A stretch of DNA of 64,000 bases from JAJFUG01 sp964473155 (GCA_964473155.1 CAYYNT010000003.1:1-64000), one strand, 5' to 3'. Shown: positions 1 through 9,074, numbered from the stretch's first letter. Notes: a model not told the origin generated them from the letters alone. Made by a program: numbers and translations.

Positions 1-96
1 CTGGTGTTCCGCCGGGGCGAGATCGTGGCCAAGGTGAAAGAGAGCGAGCTGGTGGATACTCTCGTGCGGCTGATCGAGGAGGATTCGCAGGCCTGA
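1..96 (+). CDS. C-terminal tail of a truncated CDS (possibly thioredoxin-like)
   Basis: Frame 1 is open from the first base and gives 31 residues (starting LVFRRGEIVAKVKESEL) before TGA at 94-96. The pattern of a hydrophobic strand, a charged turn with Gly, a second strand and a terminal amphipathic helix resembles the last strand-hairpin and helix of thioredoxin-fold proteins, but too little is present to be sure. The 5' part lies outside the window. Confidence 0.45.
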   Translation: MVFRRGEIVAKVKESELVDTLVRLIEEDSQA

Positions 97-117
97 CAGG
101 GTCATGCCGCATGAACC

Positions 118-146
118 TTGCGCGGACCGGTCCGGATTGCTAAATT
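118..146 (+). promoter_or_regulatory. Sigma70-like promoter of tRNA-Arg(CCG)
   Basis: TTGCGC at 118-123, a 17-base spacer, and TAAATT at 141-146, about 28 bases before the tRNA. Inferred from consensus only. Confidence 0.5.
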
Positions 147-173
147 CGTGGCCTGAAAGATAAGAAGACTATT

Positions 174-248
174 GCCCCCGTAGCTCAGTGGATAGAGCGT
201 CGGTCTCCGGAACCGAGTGCGGCAGTTCGATTCTGCCCGGGGGCACCA
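174..248 (+). tRNA. tRNA-Arg(CCG)
   Basis: Complete cloverleaf. The acceptor stem GCCCCCG pairs with CGGGGGC, the D stem is GCTC/GAGC, the anticodon stem TCGGT/ACCGA holds loop CTCCGGA (anticodon CCG, reads CGG), and the T arm is GGCAG-TTCGATT-CTGCC. Discriminator A and CCA are encoded (245-248). Confidence 0.95.
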
Positions 249-251
249 TTC

Positions 252-284
252 AAGAGGCCGCAGTATATGCGGCCTCTTTTATTT
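252..284 (+). terminator. Rho-independent terminator after tRNA-Arg(CCG)
   Basis: AAGAGGCCGCA and TGCGGCCTCTT form a perfect stem with a short GTATA-type loop, followed by TTTATTTG. It ends the tRNA transcript. Confidence 0.85.
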
Positions 285-348
285 GTTTGTGAAGTCGGAC
301 GCGAAAGGTTGTTTTTGGTGTAGATACTATGAACGGTGTCGGATATTC

Positions 349-711
349 TTAGTATTGTGAAGTAGTTCTGAAGGTTTCGCGTAATCTTCGGATTGCGCCA
401 ACCAGGCCCATGATCCAGCCGGCCGGGTAGGGGAGAATGACTAACCCCCACCAGTATGAACGCCCGCTGCTTCCCCCGATGCCGCCAAAAGCGCTTAGCC
501 CGAACATTGCACCGACACCGAGAGTCACCAGGATAAGAGACCAGAAGAGGAATATGCGGTGACGGCTCTTGCCGAGCTGTGCTCCAAGGGCAAGCAAAAC
601 GCTTCCCGCGAGGATGACTATCGATCCCTCAAGCGGATCAACCGCTCCGAGCAGCAGGGCAACGAATCCGACAATAGCGAGAATGCGCGACCATCGGTCA
701 GTTCCGTGCAT
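349..711 (-). CDS. Small integral membrane protein, function unknown
   Basis: A 120-residue protein with four hydrophobic segments (about residues 9-24, 28-45, 52-72 and 86-104), a glycine-rich stretch before the last one and a basic C-terminal tail (RRLRETFR). I do not recognise a characterised family. The WWGLVILPYPAGWIMG segment looks like a conserved membrane motif. It is on the opposite strand to its neighbours and stands alone, convergent with the tRNA. Confidence 0.65.
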   Translation of the reverse strand: MHGTDRWSRILAIVGFVALLLGAVDPLEGSIVILAGSVLLALGAQLGKSRHRIFLFWSLILVTLGVGAMFGLSAFGGIGGSSGRSYWWGLVILPYPAGWIMGLVGAIRRLRETFRTTSQY

Positions 712-1065
712 TGAATACCCCTCGGCTTATGAGCGCATAACCTTTATTCTTGGTAAGAAGGTTGTTAGCTGAAAATTTAGATATTGGGTTTTCAGTCCAT
801 ATGCCATACCATCGTATCGCGTCTTCCAATGGCCTTGTTCCTTGACAGCTAATAATAACACAAGATAACGCCGCGTAACAAGCGAAACGCTGAGTCTCTT
901 TTTATCATGCTGCCGCCTTGGGTTGCTGTTTTTGTTTTTCTCCCGAACGAAATTCTTGCCTTTGCTCCCTTGCCGCACGATATTGAGCGCCACTGACCGC
1001 CTGTGTCTTACCGCCGCCTGCATATCGCGGCCCTGCCCTTATCGCGCTCTCCCGGAGGTGCCCTG
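712..1065. other. Intergenic region with divergent control signals
   Basis: No convincing gene. It lies between the minus-strand membrane protein and the plus-strand glycosidase operon. It holds a 7-bp inverted repeat CTGAAAA...TTTTCAG (769-795) and a plausible promoter for the operon to the right (842-869). An upstream in-frame ATG at 1003 extends the next gene but lacks a ribosome site. Confidence 0.6.
842..869 (+). promoter_or_regulatory. Probable promoter of the DUF4091/MBL/SSS operon
   Basis: TTGACA at 842-847, a 16-base spacer and GATAAC at 864-869. The first gene starts about 190 bases downstream, leaving a long leader in which I see no known riboswitch. Confidence 0.5.
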
Positions 1066-2793
1066 ATGAGATCGACCATTCCGGCTGTCCTGCTCTTTTC
1101 ACTTATTATATCATCTTCTCTGTCCGCCTCGCGTGCCGTGTATGTCATCCCGGCGGAGCAGAAAGTGCGCATGTTGGATGAGAAAATCCCCACCAGCGAT
1201 TTCCTCTGGTCGCCAAAAGAGAACGTAGTCAAGTTAGCCGGGGCGGGCGGGGAGCGCCTGCGTTTCCAGGTGTCCGTGGCGGTGGAGCAGGACACTCTGC
1301 GCCAGGTGCGTCTGGAGTGGACCGCTCTCGGTTCGGGCGCGGGTTCAATCCCCTCCACATCCATCAAGGCTTATCTGGCAGCCCTGGTGAAAGTCTACGC
1401 GGCCAGCGGCAAGAGCGGCGAGGCGGGCTGGTACCAGGACCCGCTGGCCCCGCTCACCGATCCGCTCGATATTTTCCCCGACCGCTGGCAGACCCGCAAG
1501 AACCAGACATTCTGGATCGAGCTGGATATACCGCGCGGGCAGAAAGCCGGGCAGTACAGCGGTAAGCTGAGCCTTATCTGCTCGACCGGCGAATTGGCCG
1601 CCCTGCCGCTGCGCCTGACAGTCTATCCGTTCGATCTTCCCGAGGCCGGACACCTGTTCGGCCTGTTCAACTGCAGCAAGGGCTGGATGGCGCGCTACTA
1701 CAACGAGCGCAACCTTCAGGGCCGCACCCTGGACCAGGTGTTAGTTCAGTATTTCGATTTCATGTTGGAGCGCGGGATTCAACCCTGGTTCAATCCGCTC
1801 CTTCAGCCGGAAGTGAAAGAAACAGAAAACGGTCTGACTCTCGAATGGCCGAACGCTGAATGGGAGAAACATTTTCTGAGCCACCCGGCCTACCGCCGCG
1901 TCACTTTCCCCGCCGCTCCGCGCGGCCTGGACGACGAGCATGTGGATGAGAGGCTCGACCCGGCGGCGGAGCGCAAGGTGCGAGACTGGGTGAGTGGCAT
2001 ATACAGTCATTACAAGGCCAATGGCTGGCTGGACAAGCTCACCTTTTTCGGGCCGGTGGATGAGCCGAATACCCGCGAGGCTTACGAGGAGCTGATCCGC
2101 TGGGGGAAAATTGTCCGCGAGGCCGCGCCGGGTGCGGGCTACCAGGTCACGGAACAGCCCATTCCCCAGGAGCCGGACTGGCCGAGCCTTGCCTCGGTCG
2201 CCTCCGACTGGGTGGTGCACGGCACGGCCCTGGAGCGCAACCGGGCCGAGATCGAACGTCTGATTGCACAAGGTCAGTATGCCTGCTGGTATATCTCCTG
2301 CGACCAGGTTTATCCGATGGCCAACTATTTCATCGACATGACCGCCGCCGACTCACGGATCGTGGCCTGGATCACAAGGCGCTACGGAATGCAGGGTATC
2401 CTTTACTGGGCGGTCAATTTCTGGCCCGAGGTGGTCAGTCCCTGGCGCGACCCGGTCACCTGGAAACGCTCTGAGTGTAACGCGCCCCTGGCAGGCGAGG
2501 GTTCGCTGCTCTATCCGGGTGAGGAGATCAAGGCCTACTGCGGCCAGCAAAACGTAAAAGGCCCGGTCAGTTCGGTGCGTTTCGAGATGCTGCACAAGGG
2601 GATGCAGGACGTTGAATACCTCTACCTTCTGGAATCCCTGGGCCTCAAGCAGGATGCCGGCCGGTTGTGCATGGAAATGGTCATTTCTGCGGATGTTTTC
2701 TCCCGTGAGCCGGAGCGTTTCGAGCAGGTCAAGGCCGAGGCTGCGCGGTTGATAGAAAATGCTTTAAAGAAGGGAAAGACTTCTAAAAAATAG
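1066..2793 (+). CDS. Secreted DUF4091/GH123-like glycoside hydrolase
   Basis: 575 residues. ATG 1066 is chosen over 1003 because GGAGGT stands 7 bases before it and a clean signal peptide follows (MRSTIPAVLLFSLIISSSLS). A beta-rich N-terminal region (about 25-190) precedes a TIM-barrel-like region with GPVDEP at 329-334, a likely acid pair, and an aromatic-rich WAVNFWPEVVSPWRDP near 448-463. The C-terminal stretch 501-526 (RFEMLHKGMQDVEYLYLL) is the DUF4091 signature shared with GH123-type enzymes. Family membership suggests cleavage of amino-sugar or related glycans outside the cytoplasm; the substrate cannot be read. It is followed after 38 bases by a metallo-beta-lactamase protein and then a symporter, so it probably feeds a scavenging operon. 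Confidence 0.8.
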   Translation: MRSTIPAVLLFSLIISSSLSASRAVYVIPAEQKVRMLDEKIPTSDFLWSPKENVVKLAGAGGERLRFQVSVAVEQDTLRQVRLEWTALGSGAGSIPSTSIKAYLAALVKVYAASGKSGEAGWYQDPLAPLTDPLDIFPDRWQTRKNQTFWIELDIPRGQKAGQYSGKLSLICSTGELAALPLRLTVYPFDLPEAGHLFGLFNCSKGWMARYYNERNLQGRTLDQVLVQYFDFMLERGIQPWFNPLLQPEVKETENGLTLEWPNAEWEKHFLSHPAYRRVTFPAAPRGLDDEHVDERLDPAAERKVRDWVSGIYSHYKANGWLDKLTFFGPVDEPNTREAYEELIRWGKIVREAAPGAGYQVTEQPIPQEPDWPSLASVASDWVVHGTALERNRAEIERLIAQGQYACWYISCDQVYPMANYFIDMTAADSRIVAWITRRYGMQGILYWAVNFWPEVVSPWRDPVTWKRSECNAPLAGEGSLLYPGEEIKAYCGQQNVKGPVSSVRFEMLHKGMQDVEYLYLLESLGLKQDAGRLCMEMVISADVFSREPERFEQVKAEAARLIENALKKGKTSKK

Positions 2794-2831
2794 AGTAACA
2801 CATGACATATCATGTTGTGCGCGAGGTGAAT

Positions 2832-4766
2832 ATGAAAGGTATAAGGGGTTTTGCGCTCTTCTGTATTGGTGCTTTCTCTCTCGTTTTTTCTCCTTCTCCG
2901 GTAGCTGCGGCGGGAGTGGATCCGGGAGGACGGTTGCAGCGTTTGTCCGAGTCGCTGTACGTGGTGAAAGACGCCTGCAATGTCTATGTGGTGAAACGCA
3001 ACGGAAGGGCGCTGCTGATAGACAGCGGCGAGGGCGCGGTGTCAGGCTGCCTCGAAGAGCTGGGAGTAGGGCAGGTGGACTGGGTGCTTCAGACACACTC
3101 GCACCGGGACCAATGCGGCGCAACCGCCGAGTTGGCCCGTCGCGGGGCGAAAGTGGCCGCGTCCGGAGCTGAGGCCAGGTTTTTCAGGGACGTTTCCTCT
3201 TTCTGGGACAGTTTCGACCTTTTCATCCGCTACGCATTCAAGCCGGACACGTACCAGCCCAGGGAGAACATACCTCTCGACCTGGCCCTGGCAGACAACG
3301 ACAGTCTCACCTGGCAGGGAATCACGTTCCGCTGCCTGGCCACTCCGGGACACACCGAGGGTTCGGCTTCTTATCTGGCCGAGATCGACGGGCGCAAGGT
3401 CGCGTTCACCGGGGACATGATCCACTCGCCGGGCAAGCTCTGGAACCTTTACAGCTTCGATTACCGTTACTGGGACGGCGGGTATAAAGGGATCACGCTT
3501 GATCTGGCCGGGCTGGACAAGGTGCTGGCTGCCGGGGCGCGGACATTCCTGCCCTCGCACGGCGAGAAAATGGATGATCCGGCCTCGGCGGTCGCGGCCC
3601 TGCGGGAAAACCTGTCCCGCCTTTACGACCTGGAACCGCAGCCGGAACCGTCTGAAAGGCCGCAGACGCAAAATGTTCCGCGGAAACGCTGGAACCGGGT
3701 GAGCGAACACCTCTACCATGTGAAATACACCTCTTTCGTGCTTCTTTCCGCCGACAGCAGCGCCCTGTTTTACGATTACTACGCCTTGGCCGGCAGCCGC
3801 AGCTACGAGCATTTCGATTCGATCATTCCGCTCTGTCGCGATCTGGGAGTCAAGCGCGTGGAACTGATAATCCCGAGCCATTTTCACGAGGACCATCTTC
3901 GCGGCATCCCGGACCTGGTTCAGCGGTCCGGGGCGAAAGTCTGGGTCTTCGAGAACATGGCGGACATCCTTGAGAACCCGTCGCGCTACAACCTGCCCTG
4001 TCTGGCCCCTGAGCGGATAAAAGCAGACCGGGTCCTGCACGATGGCGAGAAAATCCGCTGGAAGGAATACGAATTCACTGTGCTGCATTTTCCCGGACAG
4101 ACCATGTACCATCAGGCGATGTTCGGCATGGTGGACGGTAAAAAGGTCATGTTCATGGGCGACTCGGATGTATATGACCTGAACGATCCCAACCTTTTCC
4201 GCAGAAACCAGAAACTTCACGGCATCAGCACGTTCCTCAACTATTACCTCCTGGAACCCGGCCAGGGTTATCTCAAGGCCATCCAGCGTCTGATCGATTA
4301 CAACCCGGAACTGCTTCTTTACGCGCATTCCGGGGCCAAGCCCGGAAATATGGAAATCTACCGGGCCAACCTGGAAGCGATGAGCAAGCGCCGGGAACTG
4401 GCAGCGGCGGTCCTACCTCAGGCCGACCCGAATATCGGTTTCGATCCGAACCGGGTGAGTTTCTATCCCTACAGCCTTGAAATATCCGAGGGGAAGGTAT
4501 TCGAAACAGAGGTCATGTTCCGCAATCACCTTCCTGAGGCGGTGGAGACAGAAATATCCCTGTCGGTCCCGGAGAGCTGGCATGTCGAGCCGCCCGCAAT
4601 CCGTCTTAATGTCGCCGCAAAAGCCGAATCTGGAGCGCTTTTCAAGGTCCGTCCGGGAGACCGTCCGGCTGGACGGCGCCGTGCGGTCATAACCGCGAGC
4701 GTGATCAGCGGAAGTGAAAATTTGGGTGAGCCGGCGGAAATGCTTCTGGAATGGAAACAGGATTGA
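2832..4766 (+). CDS. Exported protein with two metallo-beta-lactamase domains
   Basis: 644 residues from ATG 2832 (GAGGTG just upstream; an in-frame ATG at 2802 would spoil the signal peptide). The signal peptide ends near VAAA|G (27). MBL domain 1 (about 38-270) carries HSHRDQ at 89-94, where the usual last His of HxHxDH is Gln, then ATPGHTEGS and FTGDM. MBL domain 2 (about 290-510) carries a full HFHEDH at 350-355, then FPGQTMYH and FMGDSD. The C-terminal 110 residues look like a beta-sandwich of the NEW3 type. It is probably a periplasmic hydrolase; the substrate is unknown. It sits between a glycosidase and a symporter in one operon. Confidence 0.8.
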   Translation: MKGIRGFALFCIGAFSLVFSPSPVAAAGVDPGGRLQRLSESLYVVKDACNVYVVKRNGRALLIDSGEGAVSGCLEELGVGQVDWVLQTHSHRDQCGATAELARRGAKVAASGAEARFFRDVSSFWDSFDLFIRYAFKPDTYQPRENIPLDLALADNDSLTWQGITFRCLATPGHTEGSASYLAEIDGRKVAFTGDMIHSPGKLWNLYSFDYRYWDGGYKGITLDLAGLDKVLAAGARTFLPSHGEKMDDPASAVAALRENLSRLYDLEPQPEPSERPQTQNVPRKRWNRVSEHLYHVKYTSFVLLSADSSALFYDYYALAGSRSYEHFDSIIPLCRDLGVKRVELIIPSHFHEDHLRGIPDLVQRSGAKVWVFENMADILENPSRYNLPCLAPERIKADRVLHDGEKIRWKEYEFTVLHFPGQTMYHQAMFGMVDGKKVMFMGDSDVYDLNDPNLFRRNQKLHGISTFLNYYLLEPGQGYLKAIQRLIDYNPELLLYAHSGAKPGNMEIYRANLEAMSKRRELAAAVLPQADPNIGFDPNRVSFYPYSLEISEGKVFETEVMFRNHLPEAVETEISLSVPESWHVEPPAIRLNVAAKAESGALFKVRPGDRPAGRRRAVITASVISGSENLGEPAEMLLEWKQD

Positions 4767-4808
4767 GCGGAGGTTAATCAGAATTTTTCAATAAACACCG
4801 GAGGGAGC

Positions 4809-6521
4809 ATGGCCCTTGCGTCACGTCTGGATTTCGTCGTCATAGGCGTCTACATGGCTCTTATGCTGCTGGTGGGGGTGCTGCTATCCTATTACAACAA
4901 AACCGACAGCGATTTTTTCAAGAGCGGCAACAAGCTTCCCTGGTGGCTATCCGGAATCTCCCTGTTCATGAGCATGTTCAGCGTCTGGACTTTCACCGGC
5001 GCGGCTGGCCTGGCCTGGCGCGCTCCGGGCGTGGCCGTGGTCATGTATCTGACCAACTCGCTGGTCGTGGCGGCATTCGCGTGGTTCCTGGCGGGACGCT
5101 GGCGGCGCACGCGCTCGGTTACGATCATGTCCTACCTTTCGGAGCGCTATGGTGTCTCGACCAACCAGCTTTACTCATGGTCACACCTGGCGGCCAGTGT
5201 TGTACAGTCCGGAGTGCAGCTCCTGGCCCTGGGAACTTTCATTTCGGTGGCAATCGGGGCCGACCTGACCGCAACGATTGTGATCAGCGGCCTGGTCATT
5301 ACCGTTTACTGTTTCATCGGCGGCCTGTGGGCCGTGGTAGTGACCGACACGCTCCAGTTTATTGTCCTGTTCGCCTGCGCGATGGTCGTGATGGTGATCG
5401 GGATAAACGAGATCGGCGGTCTGGAGGGCTTTGTCTCGCGCGCTCCGGAGGGCTGGTGGCGGATAAACGCCGGGGATTACAGTTGGGCTTATATCCTGGC
5501 CTACTCGGTGATAATGTTTTTCGCATTCGGCAGCGGCGCTCCGGCCCAGCGTTACTTTTCCGTGCGTGATGAACGCGAGGCGCGCAAAACAGCCCTGGTG
5601 ACCATGGTGCTGTTCGGCTTCTCCCCGGCGCTGTTTTTCATTCCGCCAATCGCCGCGAGGTTGACCGGCCTCGATCTGTCTCAGGTTTCCATCGGACTGA
5701 ATACGCCAGAGGAAGCCGCCTATATCGGGTTCTGCCTGAAATACCTGCCCCATGGAGCGCTGGGAGTTATGCTCTCGGCCATGCTCGCAGCCACGATGAG
5801 TTCGCTCAGTTCGACTTTCAACGCCTATGCCGGAGTGATCACCGAGGACCTGATCCGCCAGGTGTTCTGGAAAAAAGCCTCCGGCCGAAAGCTGCTCCTT
5901 TTGGGCCGCGCCATGACCGCGGTGTTCGGCCTGCTAATAATCGCTTCGGCCGTGGTGCAGTCGCGCTCGAACCATGGGGTGTTCGAGCTGATGATGGCTT
6001 TTTCCGGGGTTGTCCTGGTGCCTGCCGGCGTGCCGGTTGTTATCGGACTCTTCTACCGCCGCACTCCGAGCTGGGCGGCAATCGCCTCATACAGCACCGG
6101 TCTGGCTCTGGGGCTGCTGTACCTTCGGTTTGGGACCGAGCCGACTTTCACCCAGCAGGTGTTCGTGATCGGCGGGATCAGCACACTTATCTATTTCCTG
6201 CCTGGATTTTTTCTGAAACCCAAAGGCGCTTACCGCGAGCAGCTCGATCGCCTTTTTACCAAGCTCGCCACTCCGGTGTCACCGGATGAGGTGGGTGATT
6301 CAAGCAGGACCGACCTGGGGAGTTTCCGGATCACCGGCTGGATCACCCTGGCCATGGGGGTGATGGGCATGGCGCTGGCGCTGACAGGTCAGAGTGCGCG
6401 GGACAGCCTGGTCAACCTGGGAGTGGGGGGACTGATTTTCCTGATCGGGGCAGGCATGCTCGGCGGGAGCTGGATCGCCAGGCGCATCCGGGCGTCTCGT
6501 GCAGGAGGGCCAGCGGCCTGA
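4809..6521 (+). CDS. Sodium:solute symporter (SSS) family transporter
   Basis: 570 residues, GGAGGGAGC just before ATG 4809. About 13-14 hydrophobic helices. The N-terminal pattern YNKTDSDFFKSGNKLPWWLSG followed by SMFSVWTFTGAAGLAW is typical of SSS carriers, as is the AYAGVITEDLIRQ loop near the middle. Family knowledge: Na+-driven uptake of sugars, organic acids or similar solutes across the inner membrane. Its position behind a glycosidase and an MBL-fold protein suggests uptake of their product. The last helices are followed by a basic tail. Confidence 0.87.
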   Translation: MALASRLDFVVIGVYMALMLLVGVLLSYYNKTDSDFFKSGNKLPWWLSGISLFMSMFSVWTFTGAAGLAWRAPGVAVVMYLTNSLVVAAFAWFLAGRWRRTRSVTIMSYLSERYGVSTNQLYSWSHLAASVVQSGVQLLALGTFISVAIGADLTATIVISGLVITVYCFIGGLWAVVVTDTLQFIVLFACAMVVMVIGINEIGGLEGFVSRAPEGWWRINAGDYSWAYILAYSVIMFFAFGSGAPAQRYFSVRDEREARKTALVTMVLFGFSPALFFIPPIAARLTGLDLSQVSIGLNTPEEAAYIGFCLKYLPHGALGVMLSAMLAATMSSLSSTFNAYAGVITEDLIRQVFWKKASGRKLLLLGRAMTAVFGLLIIASAVVQSRSNHGVFELMMAFSGVVLVPAGVPVVIGLFYRRTPSWAAIASYSTGLALGLLYLRFGTEPTFTQQVFVIGGISTLIYFLPGFFLKPKGAYREQLDRLFTKLATPVSPDEVGDSSRTDLGSFRITGWITLAMGVMGMALALTGQSARDSLVNLGVGGLIFLIGAGMLGGSWIARRIRASRAGGPAA

Positions 6522-6525
6522 TACT

Positions 6526-7032
6526 TCAACATTCTGAATGATTGTTTACCGCCCGCAGCTTGCGGAAGAAAGCCTTGAGCAGTTGTTCCGACTCGACGGC
6601 CAGCACGCCGGAGGTGACCTCGACCCGGTGGTTGAAACGCGGGTCACGGACAAGATCGTACAGGCTGCCGCAGCAGCCGAACTTGGGTTCGCGCGCTCCG
6701 TAAACGAGTCGCGCCAGATGCCCGAGAATCAACATGCCGGCGCACATCACACAGGGTTCGACTGTAACATAGAGCGTGCACTCGTTGAAATACCAGTGGC
6801 CGAGGCGTTGAGCGGCCTGGCGGAGGGCCACGGTTTCGGCATGAGCGGTGGCATCCTGAAGACGGCGTGTCAGGTTGTATCCCCAGCCTATGACCCGGTT
6901 ATCGTATACAATCACCGCGCCTATTGGAACTTCATCATGAGACGCCGCGCAACAGGCCTGCTCCAGGGCCAGGCGCATGAAGCTTTCGTCACTGCTTTCA
7001 GAAATCAATGTTGCTCCATCGAAAAGGTTCAT
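6526..7032 (-). CDS. tadA: tRNA-specific adenosine deaminase TadA
   Basis: 168 residues from the ATG at 7032; an upstream in-frame ATG at 7104 would add a Cys-rich tail atypical of the family. The cytidine/deoxycytidylate deaminase fold shows HAE (64-66; zinc His and catalytic Glu) and PCVMC (93-97; two zinc Cys). TadA deaminates A34 to inosine in tRNA-Arg(ACG), and members of the broader group act on guanine. The NHR-containing C-terminal helix region matches TadA. Convergent with the symporter gene, with only 4 bases between stop codons. No strong ribosome site is visible at either candidate start. Confidence 0.85.
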   Translation of the reverse strand: MNLFDGATLISESSDESFMRLALEQACCAASHDEVPIGAVIVYDNRVIGWGYNLTRRLQDATAHAETVALRQAAQRLGHWYFNECTLYVTVEPCVMCAGMLILGHLARLVYGAREPKFGCCGSLYDLVRDPRFNHRVEVTSGVLAVESEQLLKAFFRKLRAVNNHSEC

Positions 7033-7188
7033 CCGGGACGAAAATATAAAATAATCCCGCTGACATAACGAGCAAGGAAAACAGCAGAACCCTGCACACT
7101 GCAAGCCGGACAGGTCAGTTTTCCCTTTACAATCAGGCCGGATGAGTATAACTTATCGTACACGGAAGGTGTTGAAGTGATTTTGATT

Positions 7189-7264
7189 GGGGCAGTAGCT
7201 CAGATGGGAGAGCGCATCCCTCGCACGGATGAGGCCGTCGGTTCGACTCCGATCTGCTCCACCA
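7189..7264 (+). tRNA. tRNA-Ala(CGC)
   Basis: Acceptor GGGGCAG/CTGCTCC, D arm GCTC/GAGC, anticodon stem CATCC/GGATG with loop CTCGCAC (anticodon CGC), T arm GTCGG-TTCGACT-CCGAT, discriminator A and encoded CCA. A weak promoter (CTTTAC 7125-7130, TATAAC 7147-7152) lies upstream. Confidence 0.95.
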
Positions 7265-7271
7265 TTTTGTA

Positions 7272-7303
7272 AAGCCACGGGCAAAGGCTCGTGGCTTTTT
7301 TTG
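7272..7303 (+). terminator. Rho-independent terminator after tRNA-Ala
   Basis: AAGCCACG and CGTGGCTT pair around a GGCAAAGGCT loop, followed by a run of seven T. Confidence 0.88.
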
Positions 7304-7344
7304 TGACGGTTCAAGACTTTCTAACCCGCACAGGCGAGGTGGAA

Positions 7345-9015
7345 ATGGTGAGATGTATGTTGTTTATGACATTAGCTGTTTTAAGTCTGGTCGTTTCTGT
7401 TTCAGCTCTGGCTGCCGCCGGGAAAACTAATTCGTCCATTTCGATCATTCCCTGTCCACAGGAGATGAGTGTAAACGGGGGGGAATTCGTTCTCGAACCG
7501 GGCAGCCTGATTGTTGCTGACAGCCGTTTCGAGGCGGAGGCGCGTTATCTGAGCGGCCGTCTTGCCACACCCACAGGTCTGGCTTTGGAGGTAAATCCGC
7601 TGGCCGGAGGTTCTGTCCCGGATGGGGCGATAGTGCTGGCCTGGTCTGCGGACAGCACCCTGGGGCCGGAGGGGTATGAGCTTGAGGTTAAGCCGTCGGG
7701 TGTGAAAATCTCGGCTTTTGAGTCGGCGGGGGCGTTTTATGGAATACAGACTTTCCTTCAGTTGCTGCCTGCGGAGGTTTTCAGCCCGGCAAAAGTCGAG
7801 GGAGTCAGGTGGTCCGCTCCCTGCGTGCTGGTGCGGGACTTGCCGCGTTTCGGCTGGCGTGCGTACCATCTGGATGATGCACGCTGGTTCCATGGGGCGG
7901 ATGAAGTGAAAAAGATGCTGGACCAGATGGCGGCGTTGAAGATGAACGTATTTCACTGGTACCTGACCGATGATCAGGGCTGGCGGGTGGAGATAAAGAA
8001 ATATCCGAAGCTGACCGAGGTCGGGGCCTGGCGCAAGGATACACAGGTAGGGGGATGGAACAGCCCGAAAAGGGATGGAAAACCGCACGGCGGGTTTTAC
8101 ACGCAGGAGCAGATAAAGGAGATTGTCAAATATGCGGCGGAGCGCCATATAACGATAGTTCCGGGGATAAGCATGCCCGGACATGCCACGGCGGCTATCG
8201 CCAGCTATCCGGAGATGGGGACCAGCGGCAAACCGGTGGAGGTGTCGGTGGAGTTCGGCAAGCTCCCCAGCGCATTCAACGTGGCGGATGATAAGGTGTA
8301 TTCTTTTCTCCAGGACATTCTGGATGAGGTGATGGAGGTGTTTCCGGGGAAGGTGATCCATCTGGGGGGCGATGAGGTGGTGTTCAAACAGTGGATGGAA
8401 TCTCTGCAGGTGAAGGTGTTGATGGAGCGGGAGCATCTGGATGGCCCGGCGCAGGTGCAGCTGTATTTCACCAACAGGATGAGCCGTTTCCTGGAGAGCC
8501 GGGGACGCCGCATGATGGGCTGGAACGAGATAATGGGGGATGACCTTCACGGCCTGCTGAAAGCAGTGGGAGCGAAAAAGATCAAGAACAGACCAGAGGG
8601 ACGCGGTCTGGCTACAGGAACGATAGTGCATTTCTGGAAAGGCGACCTGTCTCTGGCTTCTCGCGCAATCCGCGAGGGACATGACATAGTAAATTCCCTT
8701 CACTCCAGCACCTACCTGGATTACGACTATAAGACAATCCCGCTGAAACTGGCCTACGAGTTCGAACCTGTACCTCAGGGCCTGGAGAAACAGCTTCAGC
8801 CGAAAGTTCTTGGCCTTGGTTGCCAGATGTGGAGCGAATGGACCCCGGCCGTTGAAAATATAGAGCACCAGACTTTTCCACGTATTGCGGCCTACGCCGA
8901 GGTGGGCTGGACAGAACCGGCGCGGAAGGATTATGCTGGTTTCTACCGTAGAATGGACGACATGGAGAAACGCTGGACCCTGCAGAATATCAAATTTGCC
9001 AGAGTCCCCCGCTGA
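7345..9015 (+). CDS. Secreted beta-N-acetylhexosaminidase, GH20
   Basis: 556 residues from ATG 7345, which has GAGGTGG 4 bases upstream (the longer GTG frame begins inside the terminator). Signal peptide with cleavage near ALAAAG (21-26). An N-terminal GH20b-type domain (about 30-160) is followed by the (beta/alpha)8 barrel: FHWYLTDDQGWR at 203-214, PGISMPGHATA near 274, and the catalytic pair in HLGGDEV (D343-E344), where Glu is the acid and Asp orients the substrate acetamido group. A Trp-rich C-terminal part (MWSEWTP) completes the sugar pocket. It releases terminal GlcNAc/GalNAc from glycans in the periplasm or outside. It lies alone between a tRNA terminator and its own terminator. Confidence 0.93.
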   Translation: MVRCMLFMTLAVLSLVVSVSALAAAGKTNSSISIIPCPQEMSVNGGEFVLEPGSLIVADSRFEAEARYLSGRLATPTGLALEVNPLAGGSVPDGAIVLAWSADSTLGPEGYELEVKPSGVKISAFESAGAFYGIQTFLQLLPAEVFSPAKVEGVRWSAPCVLVRDLPRFGWRAYHLDDARWFHGADEVKKMLDQMAALKMNVFHWYLTDDQGWRVEIKKYPKLTEVGAWRKDTQVGGWNSPKRDGKPHGGFYTQEQIKEIVKYAAERHITIVPGISMPGHATAAIASYPEMGTSGKPVEVSVEFGKLPSAFNVADDKVYSFLQDILDEVMEVFPGKVIHLGGDEVVFKQWMESLQVKVLMEREHLDGPAQVQLYFTNRMSRFLESRGRRMMGWNEIMGDDLHGLLKAVGAKKIKNRPEGRGLATGTIVHFWKGDLSLASRAIREGHDIVNSLHSSTYLDYDYKTIPLKLAYEFEPVPQGLEKQLQPKVLGLGCQMWSEWTPAVENIEHQTFPRIAAYAEVGWTEPARKDYAGFYRRMDDMEKRWTLQNIKFARVPR

Positions 9016-9034
9016 CCGGAAATTCAACTGTGAT

Positions 9035-9074
9035 AAAGCCCGGCGTTCGATATTTGAGCGCCGGGCTTTTTTCT
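9035..9074 (+). terminator. Rho-independent terminator after GH20 gene
   Basis: AAAGCCCGGCG pairs with CGCCGGGCTTT across a 13-base loop, followed by a T run. Confidence 0.88.

Noticed and set aside
3042..4328. 428-codon minus-strand frame opposite the MBL gene
   Set aside because: Shadow of a GC-rich coding frame; no motif, no ribosome site, no promoter.
7402..9027. 541-codon open frame on the minus strand opposite the GH20 gene
   Set aside because: It mirrors a strong GH20 gene with signal peptide, catalytic motifs and ribosome site; the opposite frame has no family motifs and an Arg/His/Leu-rich shadow composition.
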